DNA of 64,000 nucleotides from Artemia franciscana (taxonomy: Eukaryota > Arthropoda > Branchiopoda > Anostraca > Artemiidae). Shown here one piece after another: positions 1 to 12,300 of the stretch (its first letter is position 1; every line of letters starts with the position of its first letter). The DNA lies in assembly GCF_032884065.1 (NCBI RefSeq), contig NW_027063596.1, positions 124,001 to 188,000 of the forward strand, in the 5' to 3' direction. A program made the position numbers and the translations under genes. The notes beneath the pieces were generated by a model that had not been told where the DNA came from, made no database searches, and was given only the letters and a program-made list of their open reading frames with translations.

Positions 1-348
1 TGTTCAAAGCTGCTACTTGAGAGTAAGTTCGGTCACATACATCACACTTAAACGGTTTCTCACCAGTATGTACTCTTTGGTGCCGGTAAAAATCGTGCAC
101 TCGAGAAAAAATCTTGCTACAAATCTCACATTTATATATCTCTTTCTCTATATGAGTTCTTTGATATCTTTCCAATTTTTTATTAAATTGATTTTCAATT
201 TTTAAAGGTGAAAGGTGATTTTCAAAACTTTTTACTTCTGATTCTGATGTACATATGTTTGAGAGACCGCTCGTAGATGTATTCTTTGAAAATCCTAGGG
301 ACGTATTTCCCTGTAAATGTAGTCCAGGCACACGTGATGAAAAGTGAC
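1..348 (-). CDS. Gene A exon 3 (partial): spacer and first zinc fingers
   Basis: The acceptor is TTTTTAG at 354-349 and the exon starts at 348 in phase 1. It is open to base 1. It encodes a Ser/Thr-rich stretch containing SGLSN, a basic spacer, finger 1 with Cys pair CEIC and His pair HQRVH, then a TGEKPFKCDVC linker and second finger start. The sequence aligns with the start of gene B exon 3 at 48816. The plus-strand reading frame over this stretch is only its antisense. Confidence 0.8.
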
Positions 349-3300
349 CTAAAAATATAAAAATCTACTGAGTGTAATACAAAAAACGAATAAAACAAAA
401 ATTAAAATTAAAACAAAACCAAAAACCTTCAAAAAGTTTTAAAAGTCTTCAGAGGTAAAAAAAAGTAAATCTTTCGATTAATTTCACCATTATTTTTATT
501 TTCGATCCCTCTTCCCTCCCTCATGATGATACTTGTATTAGCTTTCACAATAAGTTATTCTAACGTAAAAAAGCGAAACAGTTGTTTTCTCAAAACTTGT
601 AAAACTTGTTTTCTGATTTTCTAAGCCCTTTGCTTTAGAATCCCATGCACACGCATTTGAGAAACCACTCGTAGATAGGTTTTTAGAAACAAGTAGTGAC
701 GTATTTCGCTGTAAGTGTAGTCCAGACACGTGTGGTGAAAAATGACCTAAAATATAAAGTCTATAGAGCTAAAAAAAAGGAAAATCAAAACTAAAAAGAA
801 AACTTTAAACAATCTTTCAAGCCTACGGAGTAAAAAAGCGAATAAAATAAAGAAACTAAAAAAATGTAAAAACAAAAAATGGTTCAATATGTTTTAAAAG
901 TCTACAGAGTTTAAAAAACAGGTACATCTTGTGATATGTTTTAACAACTAATTTTTATTTTTGATCCCTCTTCCCTCCCTCATGGTGAAACTTATACTAG
1001 CTTTTGCAACGAGTTATTCTAATGTAACAAAAAATCTAAAATGACACCATAAACGATAAAAAGTATACCAAGGGGTAAATCAAACCATGAGTGAAGGATA
1101 GTAAATATAACAATTATTAGGAATTATTGAAACTAAAAGAAGAAGAGCTAATAGAATACACGTCATATGGTGTAGTTAATATTTTTTTGGGTAGCCGCAA
1201 AGCTTTGGAATTAATAAAAAACGACGAAAGTCATGTTTTCGACAAATAACATTAAACAACAATAGCGATATTACAAATAACAATTCGTTAGGGATAAATC
1301 ATTTTAATGGACAGGGAAAAACAATGACAAGAAAAATCTGGGTATTACAGTAAAGCATACAGTGACACGGTCATCGTCAAATACCCGGTGTTTTTTCGTC
1401 ATCGTTTTTCATTTCCTATTAAAATGATTTATTGCTATTTGAACTGTAATTTTTAAGACATGAGGAAAACATGAATTTCGTTGTTTTTATTTTCATCCAA
1501 GGGGACTCGCTATTTACTTCTAACTATACATTTAAAACAACTCACTCTAAAAAACAAACAAAAAAAACTTTTGACTTAGTGAATTCTGTATTTTTATTTG
1601 AACCTTGGGTTTCCAGTAAATTAATCGTAAAAAGTCTTCCAGTAAAATGTCTTTTTTTGCTGCTTAAAATAAGATAGGGAAACAGGGATGGTATTGTTCA
1701 AAATCTATTCTTTCTTGAAATAAGATGGAAATAAGCAAATTCATTAATACAAAAATAAAGTTTTTAATGTAAAATGTTTTGCTGCTTGATATAAGATGAG
1801 GAAAATATGTGATGGTATAGCTCAAAATGTAATCTTACTTGAAATAAGATTAAAAATAAGCAAAGCTCTTAAGCAGTTTAAGTCAGGGTTTCGATTTGGT
1901 ATGCAGAATCTAGTTGACTCAAAAGATATTACTCAAGATACAAATTTCACATTGCTAAAAACATCCTATTGGAGATCAGTTTATTGTTCATCGTCTATGT
2001 ACAAATGGAGAACTGTACCAAATGATAGCAATTGATTATTTCCAAAATAATCTCGGGTAGCCACGCGTAATTTCCTTGTTTGAAAGAAAGTCAATTTGTT
2101 GCTTTAGATCAGTTTAGTGTTTCAAAAATAATTTTGGGTAGGCAAACGTAATTGCCATGTTTGAGGTAAAAAGAAATTTGGTGCTTTAGATCTGGGTTTG
2201 AAGCAGGTATGCAGAATTTAGCTGACTCAAAAGATATTAATTAAGATCAAAATTAAACATTGTTAAGAATCTCCTGTTGTATATCACTTTCTTGTTCACC
2301 ATCAATATAATGAATATTGTAGCAAATGACATCAATTTATTGTTTCCAGTACAGTTTCGGGTAGACAGACATAATTGTCATATTTGAAAGCAAAGGAAAG
2401 TGGTGCTTCAATCAGGGCTTGAAGCTGGTAATCAGAAACTAGTTGAGTCAAAAGATATTATATAAGAACAAATTCCTAAAAAAAAATGTTTGGAATCAGT
2501 TTACTGTTAACCATCTATGTAAAAATGGAATACTCACAAACAATAACAATTTTTTCTTTCCAGTGCAATTTCGGTTGAGCACAACCGAAAATTTTCCTTT
2601 TTGGAGTTAGTTTACTCTTCACTGTCTATGTTAAATTGGGATACCAATTTTTCTTTTCAGTGCAATGTTAGGTCGTGCCTTACTGCAGCCATCTATTCAT
2701 TTTCGTAGATGGCTACGTTTTTACGACCCCAAATGCTGCCATCATCTATTCCGCTTAATTTATAGATGGCAGCAAACAAACCTAACTGTAAAGTAGTTAA
2801 CCCAATTTACCTGAGCCCTACAGCAAAATAGATGGCAGCACTCGGGGTAGTCAAGACGAATTGCCATCGACTTTAAATGAATCGATGGCAGCAATAGGGA
2901 ACAGCCCAAAATTGGACTGCAAAAAAAAAAAAATACTATCACATATCAAAACGCTATCATTATTTAATAGAATTCCAAACAAGACGTAGACTTATCCCAA
3001 ACCGGAGTTTCTTAGCAATGTTCAATTTTGATTTATACTTAATAACTTTTGTGTTAAATAGATTCTGTATACCAGCTTCAACCCCAGATGTATAGCACCA
3101 AATAACCTTTCTTTCAAACATGACAATTACAGTGTGCCTACCTTAAACTTCACTGGAAAGAAAAATAATGCTATTATTTGCTGGAGTTTTCCATTTTTAC
3201 ATAGACGGTGAAAAGTAAACTGATTCAAAACAGGATTTTATTAGCAATATTTAATTTGACTTATATAATATCTTTTGATTCAACTAGATTCTGCATACCA

Positions 3301-6300
3301 ACTTAAAGCACCAAATTGCTTTTCCTTCAGACAAGACAATTACGTGTGCCAACCTGAAATTGTACTGAAAACCATAAACTACTATCGCTTGCTACACTAT
3401 CCCATTTTTATGTAGATGGTGAACAATAAACTGAACCCCAACAGGAGGTTCTTAACACTGTTTAATTTTGATCTTACGTAATATGTTTTGAGTCAGCTAG
3501 TTTCTGCATACCAGCTTCAAGTCCTGATCTAAATTACTTTTCTTTCAAACATAACAATTACGTGTGCCTATCCAAAACTGTATTAGAAACACTAATCTAA
3601 ACTAAAGTCCCACATTGCTTTTCTTTCAAACATGATTATTATGAGTGCCTACCAAAAAGTTGTGTTGGAAACAATGTTTTGCGATCATCTGCTATAGTCC
3701 TCCATTTCTACATAGATGGTAAACAATAAACTGATTTCCAACAGGATGATTTTGGAAATATTTAATTTTTTGATCTTACATATTACGTTTGAGGCAACTA
3801 GATTCTGTACACCAACATCAAGCCTTGAATTAAAGCGCTTAATAGCTTTGCTTGATCCCAATCATGTTTCAAGGAAGAATATATTTTGAGCAATACCATC
3901 ACATATTTTCCTCATCTTATTTCAAGCAGCAATATTTAATTAATCTTATGTAATATCTTTTGACTGAACTAGATTCTGCATACCAGCTTCAAACCCTGAT
4001 CTAAAGCACCAAATTTGCTTTTCCTTCAAACATGAAAATTACGCGTGCCTACCCGATATTGTATTGGAAACAATAAGTTAATTTTGCAATGTTAGCAATG
4101 TCAATTTTGATTATGTGTAATATCTTTTGAGTCAACTAAATTCTGCATACCAACTTCAAGCCCTGATCTAAAGCCCAAAATTGCTTTTCTTTTGAATATG
4201 AAAATTACGTGTGCCTACTCAAACTTGCGTTAGTAACAATAAATTGCAATCATTTGCTAGAGTTTTCCATTTTTACATAGACAGTGAACAATAAACAGAC
4301 CCCCGACAGAGTGTTTTTAGTATGTTTAATTTTGATCTTAAGTAATATCTTTTGAGACAAGTAGATTCTGTGCACCAACTTTAAGCCAAAAATTAAAGCC
4401 TTTGATAGCTTTGCTTATTTCCAATTTTATATCAAGCAAGAATCAATTTTGAGCAACACCATCACACATTATACTCATTTTATTTCAAGCAACAAAACAT
4501 TTTGTAGAAAATATTTCGTATTTGAATTTTTCCATGTTTTTTGCAAGAAAAAATAAATTTTGAAAAACACCATCACCTACTTCCCTCATCATATTTCAAG
4601 CCTCGAAACAACTTGTAAAAATTATTTCGTATTTTGAATAATGCATTTGCATTTTTCCATCTTATCTTAAGAAACAATTCATTTTGAACATTATCATCGC
4701 AAAATTCCTTCTCTTATTTTAAACAGTATAAAATAAATTGAAGAAAATATGATAGTGCAATTGCTTTAGCAATATTATTGCATATTCCTTTATTTTATTT
4801 TAACCAGCACAAATACATTTATAAGAAAATAATTTATATTTTAAGAATGCTTCCATCTTATTTCAAGAAACAGTAGATTTTAATCAGCACCATTGTATAT
4901 TTTTCCAATTTCATTTCAAGCAACAAAATATTTTCAAGAAAATATTTGATATTTTAAATAATGCATACGCTTCTTTCTATCTTATTTCAATAAAATATAC
5001 ATTTTGACCAATACCATCACATATATCCTCATCATATTTCAAATGTTAAAATATTTTGATGAAAATATTTGATATTTTGCTTAATGAATTTCAATTTTTT
5101 AATTAATTTTTTTTTAATTTTATTTTTACTTATTTTTTTCAACTTTATTTTTTTCGTTATTTTTAAATTTAATTTTTTGCCAATACCATGATCTATGTTA
5201 ATTTAATCGGTCAAACCATGGCTACGTTGATAAAACGGTTATCCCTGATAATGGTGATACAAGAGGTCACACCATGCCTAAGTAAATATGAGTGGTGAAG
5301 CGAAATTCAATACTATATCAACAATTCAAATAGGTCATTTGAATTAAAATAAACCGGTTTACTATGGTCCATTGGATATGCTATACTCCAAGGATAATCC
5401 ATACATTGATGCCCTTGGCTCACAATAAACCGGCTTACTTTATTTTAATGCTTATCATATTAAAAAAAGGGGGGTAGCAGACTAGTCAGTTTTTGGATCA
5501 CTAAAATTCTATTCTCATTATAAAATACATTTAAAATCCCGCCTTATATCCACTCAGTGTAGAAAATCACTCGGTTGCAGGTGCAAAGAGAATAGGACTG
5601 TTGCAGCATTGATGCCTTTACGATGTGCAGTTGTGGGGGGCAGACCTTGTATCCATAATATCATTACTACTAATAAGCAGTATATATATGGATTGTAAAA
5701 TCTATATAGAGATGAAGTTTTAAGGCTGATTACCAAGCCTTTAAAAATAGGAAAACCAGCTAAACTACTTTCATTTGAAATTCAAAATTTTCAGGAAAGA
5801 ATATAGAAACGTTTTGGCAAACATCTGCACATTGGAGTAAAACAAAAGTTCCATTTTAAGATTCTGTCTCTTAGTCCTATTTATATCAAATAATATATAA
5901 TCCAATACATTTCAATCAACAAAAAACAATGTTTCGGATATACCTTCACTGATAGGACACTTGGGTTCCGATTCCTGGGTGTCGTATTCAAATTTACATG
6001 GTCCTGAAATACTACGCAAATGTAGCAAGGGAACATCTTCTTGTTTTGGTGGCAAAAGATGGTTTGGAAAGTGAAAGGGCTTCTCACTGTCACCTGGTAA
6101 AGTATCTTCAACTTCTAAAACAAACTATAAATTAAACAGACACAGTGGCTTAATCAGAAAATAATTATGAGGGGAGGGGCTGACTGGTGGTCCCTGGGCA
6201 AACTAACGAAAAACTAAAAAAAAACTTTAAAAAAACATATTTTAAGGCATTGTCTAAAGTTCATATTGGCTCTTTGAATACAAGTTCAGAGAAGGGACTA

Positions 6301-9300
6301 AGGGAAGAATGATAAAACTGAGCACAATAAATAAGATTTAAAAACAGATTGAAATTTTAAAGGGGGCTAAAGCCCCTTTAGCAACCCACCTCTCCATCCC
6401 CCGTGGGTGAACGTCCGAATATATATAGAAAATTTAGCAGTAGAGTTTACTAAACCAATCGGGCTGCTTTTCCTTCTTAATTAAGTGTAAAAACGTAAAT
6501 GTAGAAACATTAAATACATGCATAAAATCAGATGTACGTGCATGTTTTTTCAAAAAATAGTTTTTAAAATCTAGCTTATATAAATCAAAAGAAAACTTGA
6601 AACATTTAACGAAATTCATTAACATAGAACGAATAAAAACCAGAAATTAATAAAACAATATTCATAAAATAGAAATTATAGCTGGAAAAGTGATAACATA
6701 CTGAATAAAAAAAAAACAGAATATTGAGTGAAAAAAATATGTAACCGAATAATAAACATTGTAAAGCTTAACATTGAAAGAATTGACAAAATTACAAGTA
6801 AAAGAATACCAATCAGTTATGGATTGTCTGTATTAGTTCCCAAACAAGAAAATACAAAATTTAGTCTCCCTAAGTTTAACAACTGAATTCAATTAACTTT
6901 ATTCCTCTCTTTCATGTCTGATAACTTGATATTCCCATCCAAAACCCCAGAACTACCCCACTTTGGAGGAAGCATTTCGTTCATCATACCTCCACACGGA
7001 AAAGATGGACGGAAAATTTCTCTACATGATTGATTACTAGTCTCACCAAGCTTAAAAGTAAAACTGAAAAATTAGATTTAAATTTTAGGTATTTAGGTAT
7101 TTTTAGGTATATTTAGGTACGTTTTAGGTATTTAGGTTTTGCAGCACAAAGAAGCGACATTTCAATCAATAAATCAATATTTTTGTTGCCTAAAAAACAA
7201 ACAAAGGTTCAAAATTGATTAGATGAAAAGACAAAAGAAAAAGAGAAAAAAAAAGAAAGAAGAGCACACTCACAAAAATAGACTATACAACCAATAATAG
7301 ATTCAAATATTTCTACTAGAACATAGAGGGATGGAGGCTGTTTGTCGTATCAAGATTAAAAAAATAGCGACCGCAACACTGCTCAACCACTGTTAGTGGC
7401 TCAGTTAACCCATAGCCTGATTGTAGTCTTTTGTTTCTAGCCCATAGGAGTATACACACGAAAAATTTCGTGAAACAAAAATGTACGGTACTAAAAGTCG
7501 TCTTATCAGTAGCCGTAAATTTATTCCAAAATGGGGTCATCTGCGAGGACATGAGGCATCACAAAAGCGTTGTAGACACGGGCAAGAATACGCCTCCTGT
7601 AGCAAGCTTTACAACAAACTAACATACCTAACACTTTTGTAAGTTCCTCACTTAGATGAGAGATACGGAGAGCCCTTGCTGTTTTTACACTATCCCCTAT
7701 CGGAAGACCGAGACACTTATAACAAGTAAATAATTGAACACACTGATTTCCTAACTGTTCGCATCTAACATCACGGATAGATTTTCCTAAAGCAAGAACC
7801 TGGCTCTTTGAAGCATTAAGTTTGCAACCAATTTCGGCATATTCCAAACTGAGCATAGAGTAATACTTCTCAATAGACAATATGGTACTACAAAAAATAC
7901 GGATGTCGTCAGCGTAACTGAGTATGGAAAGATCCAAACCTTTAAAAATAAAACTAATTCTAACCTTTTTCTGGGGTGAAACCAAACTATTATCATAATG
8001 GTGGCGAAATTACCCCACCTTGGCGGATTCCTTTCCAAACTCGAATAATAGCTTTACACTTTACGTAAGCATGAAAAACAGGTTCTTTCATGACAACACA
8101 TAATCTCGCATACAGATTTTTAAATACCCGCACAACTGAATGATTGAGAATCCACTGTACAGCAAATGAGAATGCACACCAGAATCGAAAGCGCACTACA
8201 CAGCACTATAATGCACACCAGAAGCGCACTATATAGCAAATGAGAATGCACACCAGAATCGAAAGCGCACTATACAGCACTATAATGCACACCAGAAGCG
8301 CATTATACAGCAAATGAGAATGCACACCAGAATCGAAAGCACGCGAGACACCGTGAGCCGCAAGGAAGAGAAACTTGCCACTATTTTCTGTATCCGTCAG
8401 GACGTTGGCAATTATGTAATAAAGTTGTTCCCAACTGTAGCCATCCTTAACTCCAAACTGGTTGTCAAGAGTTGAATAACCCTTATCTACGTCGTTAAAC
8501 ACTATTAACTCCAGCAATTTACACAGAATAGAAGAGACTGTTATAGGCCTATTGGAAAAACACTGTGGCTATCTTTATTTTTTTCACAACAGGAGTCAAT
8601 ATACTGACACAAATAGAATCGGGGAAAATACCAGAATTAAAATGATTTGGTAAAACAAACAAAGATACTGCAGCAACTTATCATTTCCGTATAATAAATG
8701 AGAGCAACATAATTGATCATAAACACACGAGAACTTTTTTTGAAGGTGAATGATAGCACTGTAAATATCAGAGGCCATAACTACAAAACAAATATCTGAT
8801 TCAATATCAACTAGACTTTCCAGTAGTAGCGATTCATAGCGGGTTTCTAACCCTGGATCAGTTGGAGAAAACTTGCAGATAGAGTAGCAGATCCAGTCAC
8901 TCTCACTTGGAAACTCTGAAGCAACACTTTTTGACTTTTTCCCCAGTGGATTTCCAGATTTAATTTGGTTTAGTAGCAAAACGCTGATTCCAATAGTCAA
9001 TAATCTCAGCTTTGTGATTGGCAAGACACTTCACAAAACGAAGTTTGGTACATAACAGTGTGTCATTAACAGTACCAGATTTTGGCTGGCCGCAATCATT
9101 CAATATTCGGTGCCAAACCTTTGGAGATTTGCAATTTTGCTTTAAGATTTTATGCTTTAAGATTTTGCTTTTGCTTTAATTTTGCTTTAAGATCTACCAG
9201 ATTTTACGACCAGCCAGGTATTTCTGGACCCAGAGGTGGTTTATGTAAAGGAGCGGCACAACGCTCAGCACAATGCACTATAGGTGTGATTTTATTATAG

Positions 9301-12300
9301 TAAAGGTTGATTAGATTTTTTTTTCTGACTCAGCGAGTTCTGAGAATCACCACAGCAGTCGGAAGGTATTTCAATTAGGTGAAGTGTGACACCAAGCTCT
9401 GCTTTATATACAACAGAATTTAATTTCTTCCAGTATTTGAATTCCCACTTCCGTTTCTTTTCGTCTTTTTAAAGAAGAACACTATCAGTAGCAAAACAGT
9501 TAGAGATTGGTAAATGATCCAATACCGATATGCTAAAGTCAACATGGCTTAAGCCATTGACAGTCACGCTGTTCATGCAAAGACTTAAAACAAACAAACC
9601 TGTCATTCCGGAGTTACAAATATACATATACGAATAGTCATTTGGGACCACAAACAGATTGGACAGAGGAGACATAAGTATTTGAGATTTTGACTGATCT
9701 GGTACTAAGAGGTCGCAGTTCACATCCTCAGCGAAGATAACATGATGAGATGCATAGGCAAACTGCTGCAAAGATTTAGCAAGCCATATTGTAGCAAAGG
9801 AGAACTTTTCTTTGGAAGAGAAGTTCTTGTAATCAGTTGGTAAGTACCAGCAATATACAATCAGATTTGCAACTTCTATAACTCGGAAACAATCGTTCTC
9901 GACAAATACAATGCCGAAAGATGAGAACTGATAAGTACTGCCATTTCGTCAGAAGGTCTTCCTATACCCAAATGCTTAATGGCACCACGAAAAGGCGCTT
10001 TTTTATTTACTTTTAACAAGGAAAACGAGTCGACTGACAAGAAATGTTCTTGCAGACAAAAAATATCGTTGCAAGAGATCAGGCTTTCAATCAGTGGTAG
10101 TTTATTGATTATACCACCATTCCAATTCTGAGAAGAAATTTTTACCTCAGAGTTAGTCATGGCTTCATCGTGAGCTTTCTGGCTACTGGGCACTTATCAC
10201 TGTACGGATAGTCTGTCTGCTTAAAGAGAGCCAACTTCAGTGTAGCATTTTAGGATTTTTCTGCATTGTTCGTATGATCACCACTGCAACGGGTATAGTG
10301 AATACCGTTTTGACAGACTTTAGCACCGTGACGTACTCTTGGAACTGAAAAAATATCCCTGCAAATGCCAATACATGTCTATTCAGAAGCACTCATAGCC
10401 AAATTTATAGGGTTGTTCACTACTATTTGTAAAGCGTCCTTACTTTCAAAGACAAGCCTTTATAAGAGAGGTTGTCGAATTCTCTCGGCTTTCGTGCAAT
10501 TCTTAATAATTGAATATAGATTGTTTGGCGAGATCTCATCAAGAACATGTGTTATAATACCACAATGAGAAAGGGTCTTCAGCCGAGTATCGGAGTCTAT
10601 AGCACTATTTAGCACTTCAGCAAGAGACGAAGTTGGAGCTTTGTCATCAAGTATCACATGCCACTGTTTGCTAAGAGGCCTTAGGTTCAATATATGGGTA
10701 CAGCAATCACCCCTAAGGCCCTTGAGATACGCTTTATGACTTTCTGGATTTTTGAGTCCTTTTAGAGGTTGTTTGAGAATCACAGAGTAAGAAGGTTTTG
10801 CTGTATCCAGAGGGTTTGTTGAACTTACACCACCACTTCCACTAACCTTGTTTTGTGCTGATCCGAAGAAGCTCAGGTGGTCAATAAGATTGGCTAAAGT
10901 AGAATGAAGCTCATTGGCCTGGCGAGTCAGTGAGGCTGTCACCTCCCCTGAGAGTAAGGGTACCTCATAAGGCTCATAGATAACAAACTTGGGGAGGACT
11001 ACTTTGTTCTCGTCACAAAATAGGGTGTCTCTTGTTAGATTATTAACTATGTTCAGGGGGGGGGGGTATTAACATAATCTAGATAGATAGATAGATATAT
11101 TTATTGCCCATTCGAAAAACGTTAAAAGACCACAAATGGAGTAAATAAACCAACAAAAAGGAACACAAACTTTGGTACTATAAAAATACACAAAGACACT
11201 TAAGGACGAATCACGATGGCAAGGAAGTGGACTCAATTGACTTTAAGAGATCCGTCTGACGCCTAATGACAGCTGCAATGGGATGTGCCACACCGAACTG
11301 ACACAACACCAACACATTCCTTGTCCACGGTCGTAAACTGAGGCGCAGCTGTCTTTTGTCATTTTCGGAAAAGATATTCCAAAATGGAGACATAGCTAGA
11401 AAATAAGGTATAACCTAAGCATTATGTAACCAGACTTGAATCTGTAGGTTATATTTTTCTTATATAGAAAGCCATAAGCTTTTCTCGCCTTTTCTCCAAA
11501 ATGATTTATCGGTAGTGAACATGTAAAAACCATACTTCCTAAATAAACAATAGAATTGGATAAAGCAAAATTATCATCATTAAACTTGACCACACGGTCC
11601 CATGAATTCGCTCCTTTTCTGCAAGACGCAACAACTTCACTTTTATTAGTATTAAATGCGAAACCAATCTGTTTATACGCTATGCGACTGATACTTTTTC
11701 AAAAATCAAATTGGTTATCAAGAGTACGATACTTCCCACAATTAACAAGAGTGTTTTATTGCATATAATTGCATGTACTCATTATTTGCTGACTGGAGGA
11801 GAATAGTGCTTCCAATGGCTAGTTTTTCTAAAGAAGTCAAAGAGGTGAAAGGACTAGAGGAAAGCCCATATACCACCCTAGAATTTATGGAACTGGAGTA
11901 CGACATTTACTTGAAACATAATTAAGAAGGAGCATTTCCATCAGTTTACACAGAACAGGTGAAACAGTTATAGGACGGTACGACACGCAATCTGCCACGC
12001 AAAGCAGTAACAATGCCGGGATAAAAAGTATCAGGTAGAAGACCGGTATTAAAGATAATACACTGTGTCAACATGACACAAAAGATAGTCAACTCTATGT
12101 GTAAGGTGCAAACCACAGAGCCTGTCAAGACCACGAGATTGTTTCATTTTAGCTTACAGATGGCGACAGTAAGATTTTTTATGGTGATTATGTAACCCTC
12201 ATTACAGCCAGGTAAAGTTAGACCTTTATCTAGTTCTTTGCTGAACTTTTCTTCAAGCTCTTGATCAGAAGAGGAGAACTCAGAAGTAAAATGGGACATT

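Noticed and set aside
6900-7020. Possible additional exon in the conserved intron 1 stretch (6900-7020 and 52770-52860), with short frames containing LPPK
   Set aside because: The donor-like GT is not conserved between the copies, and exons 1 and 2 already join in the right phase without it.
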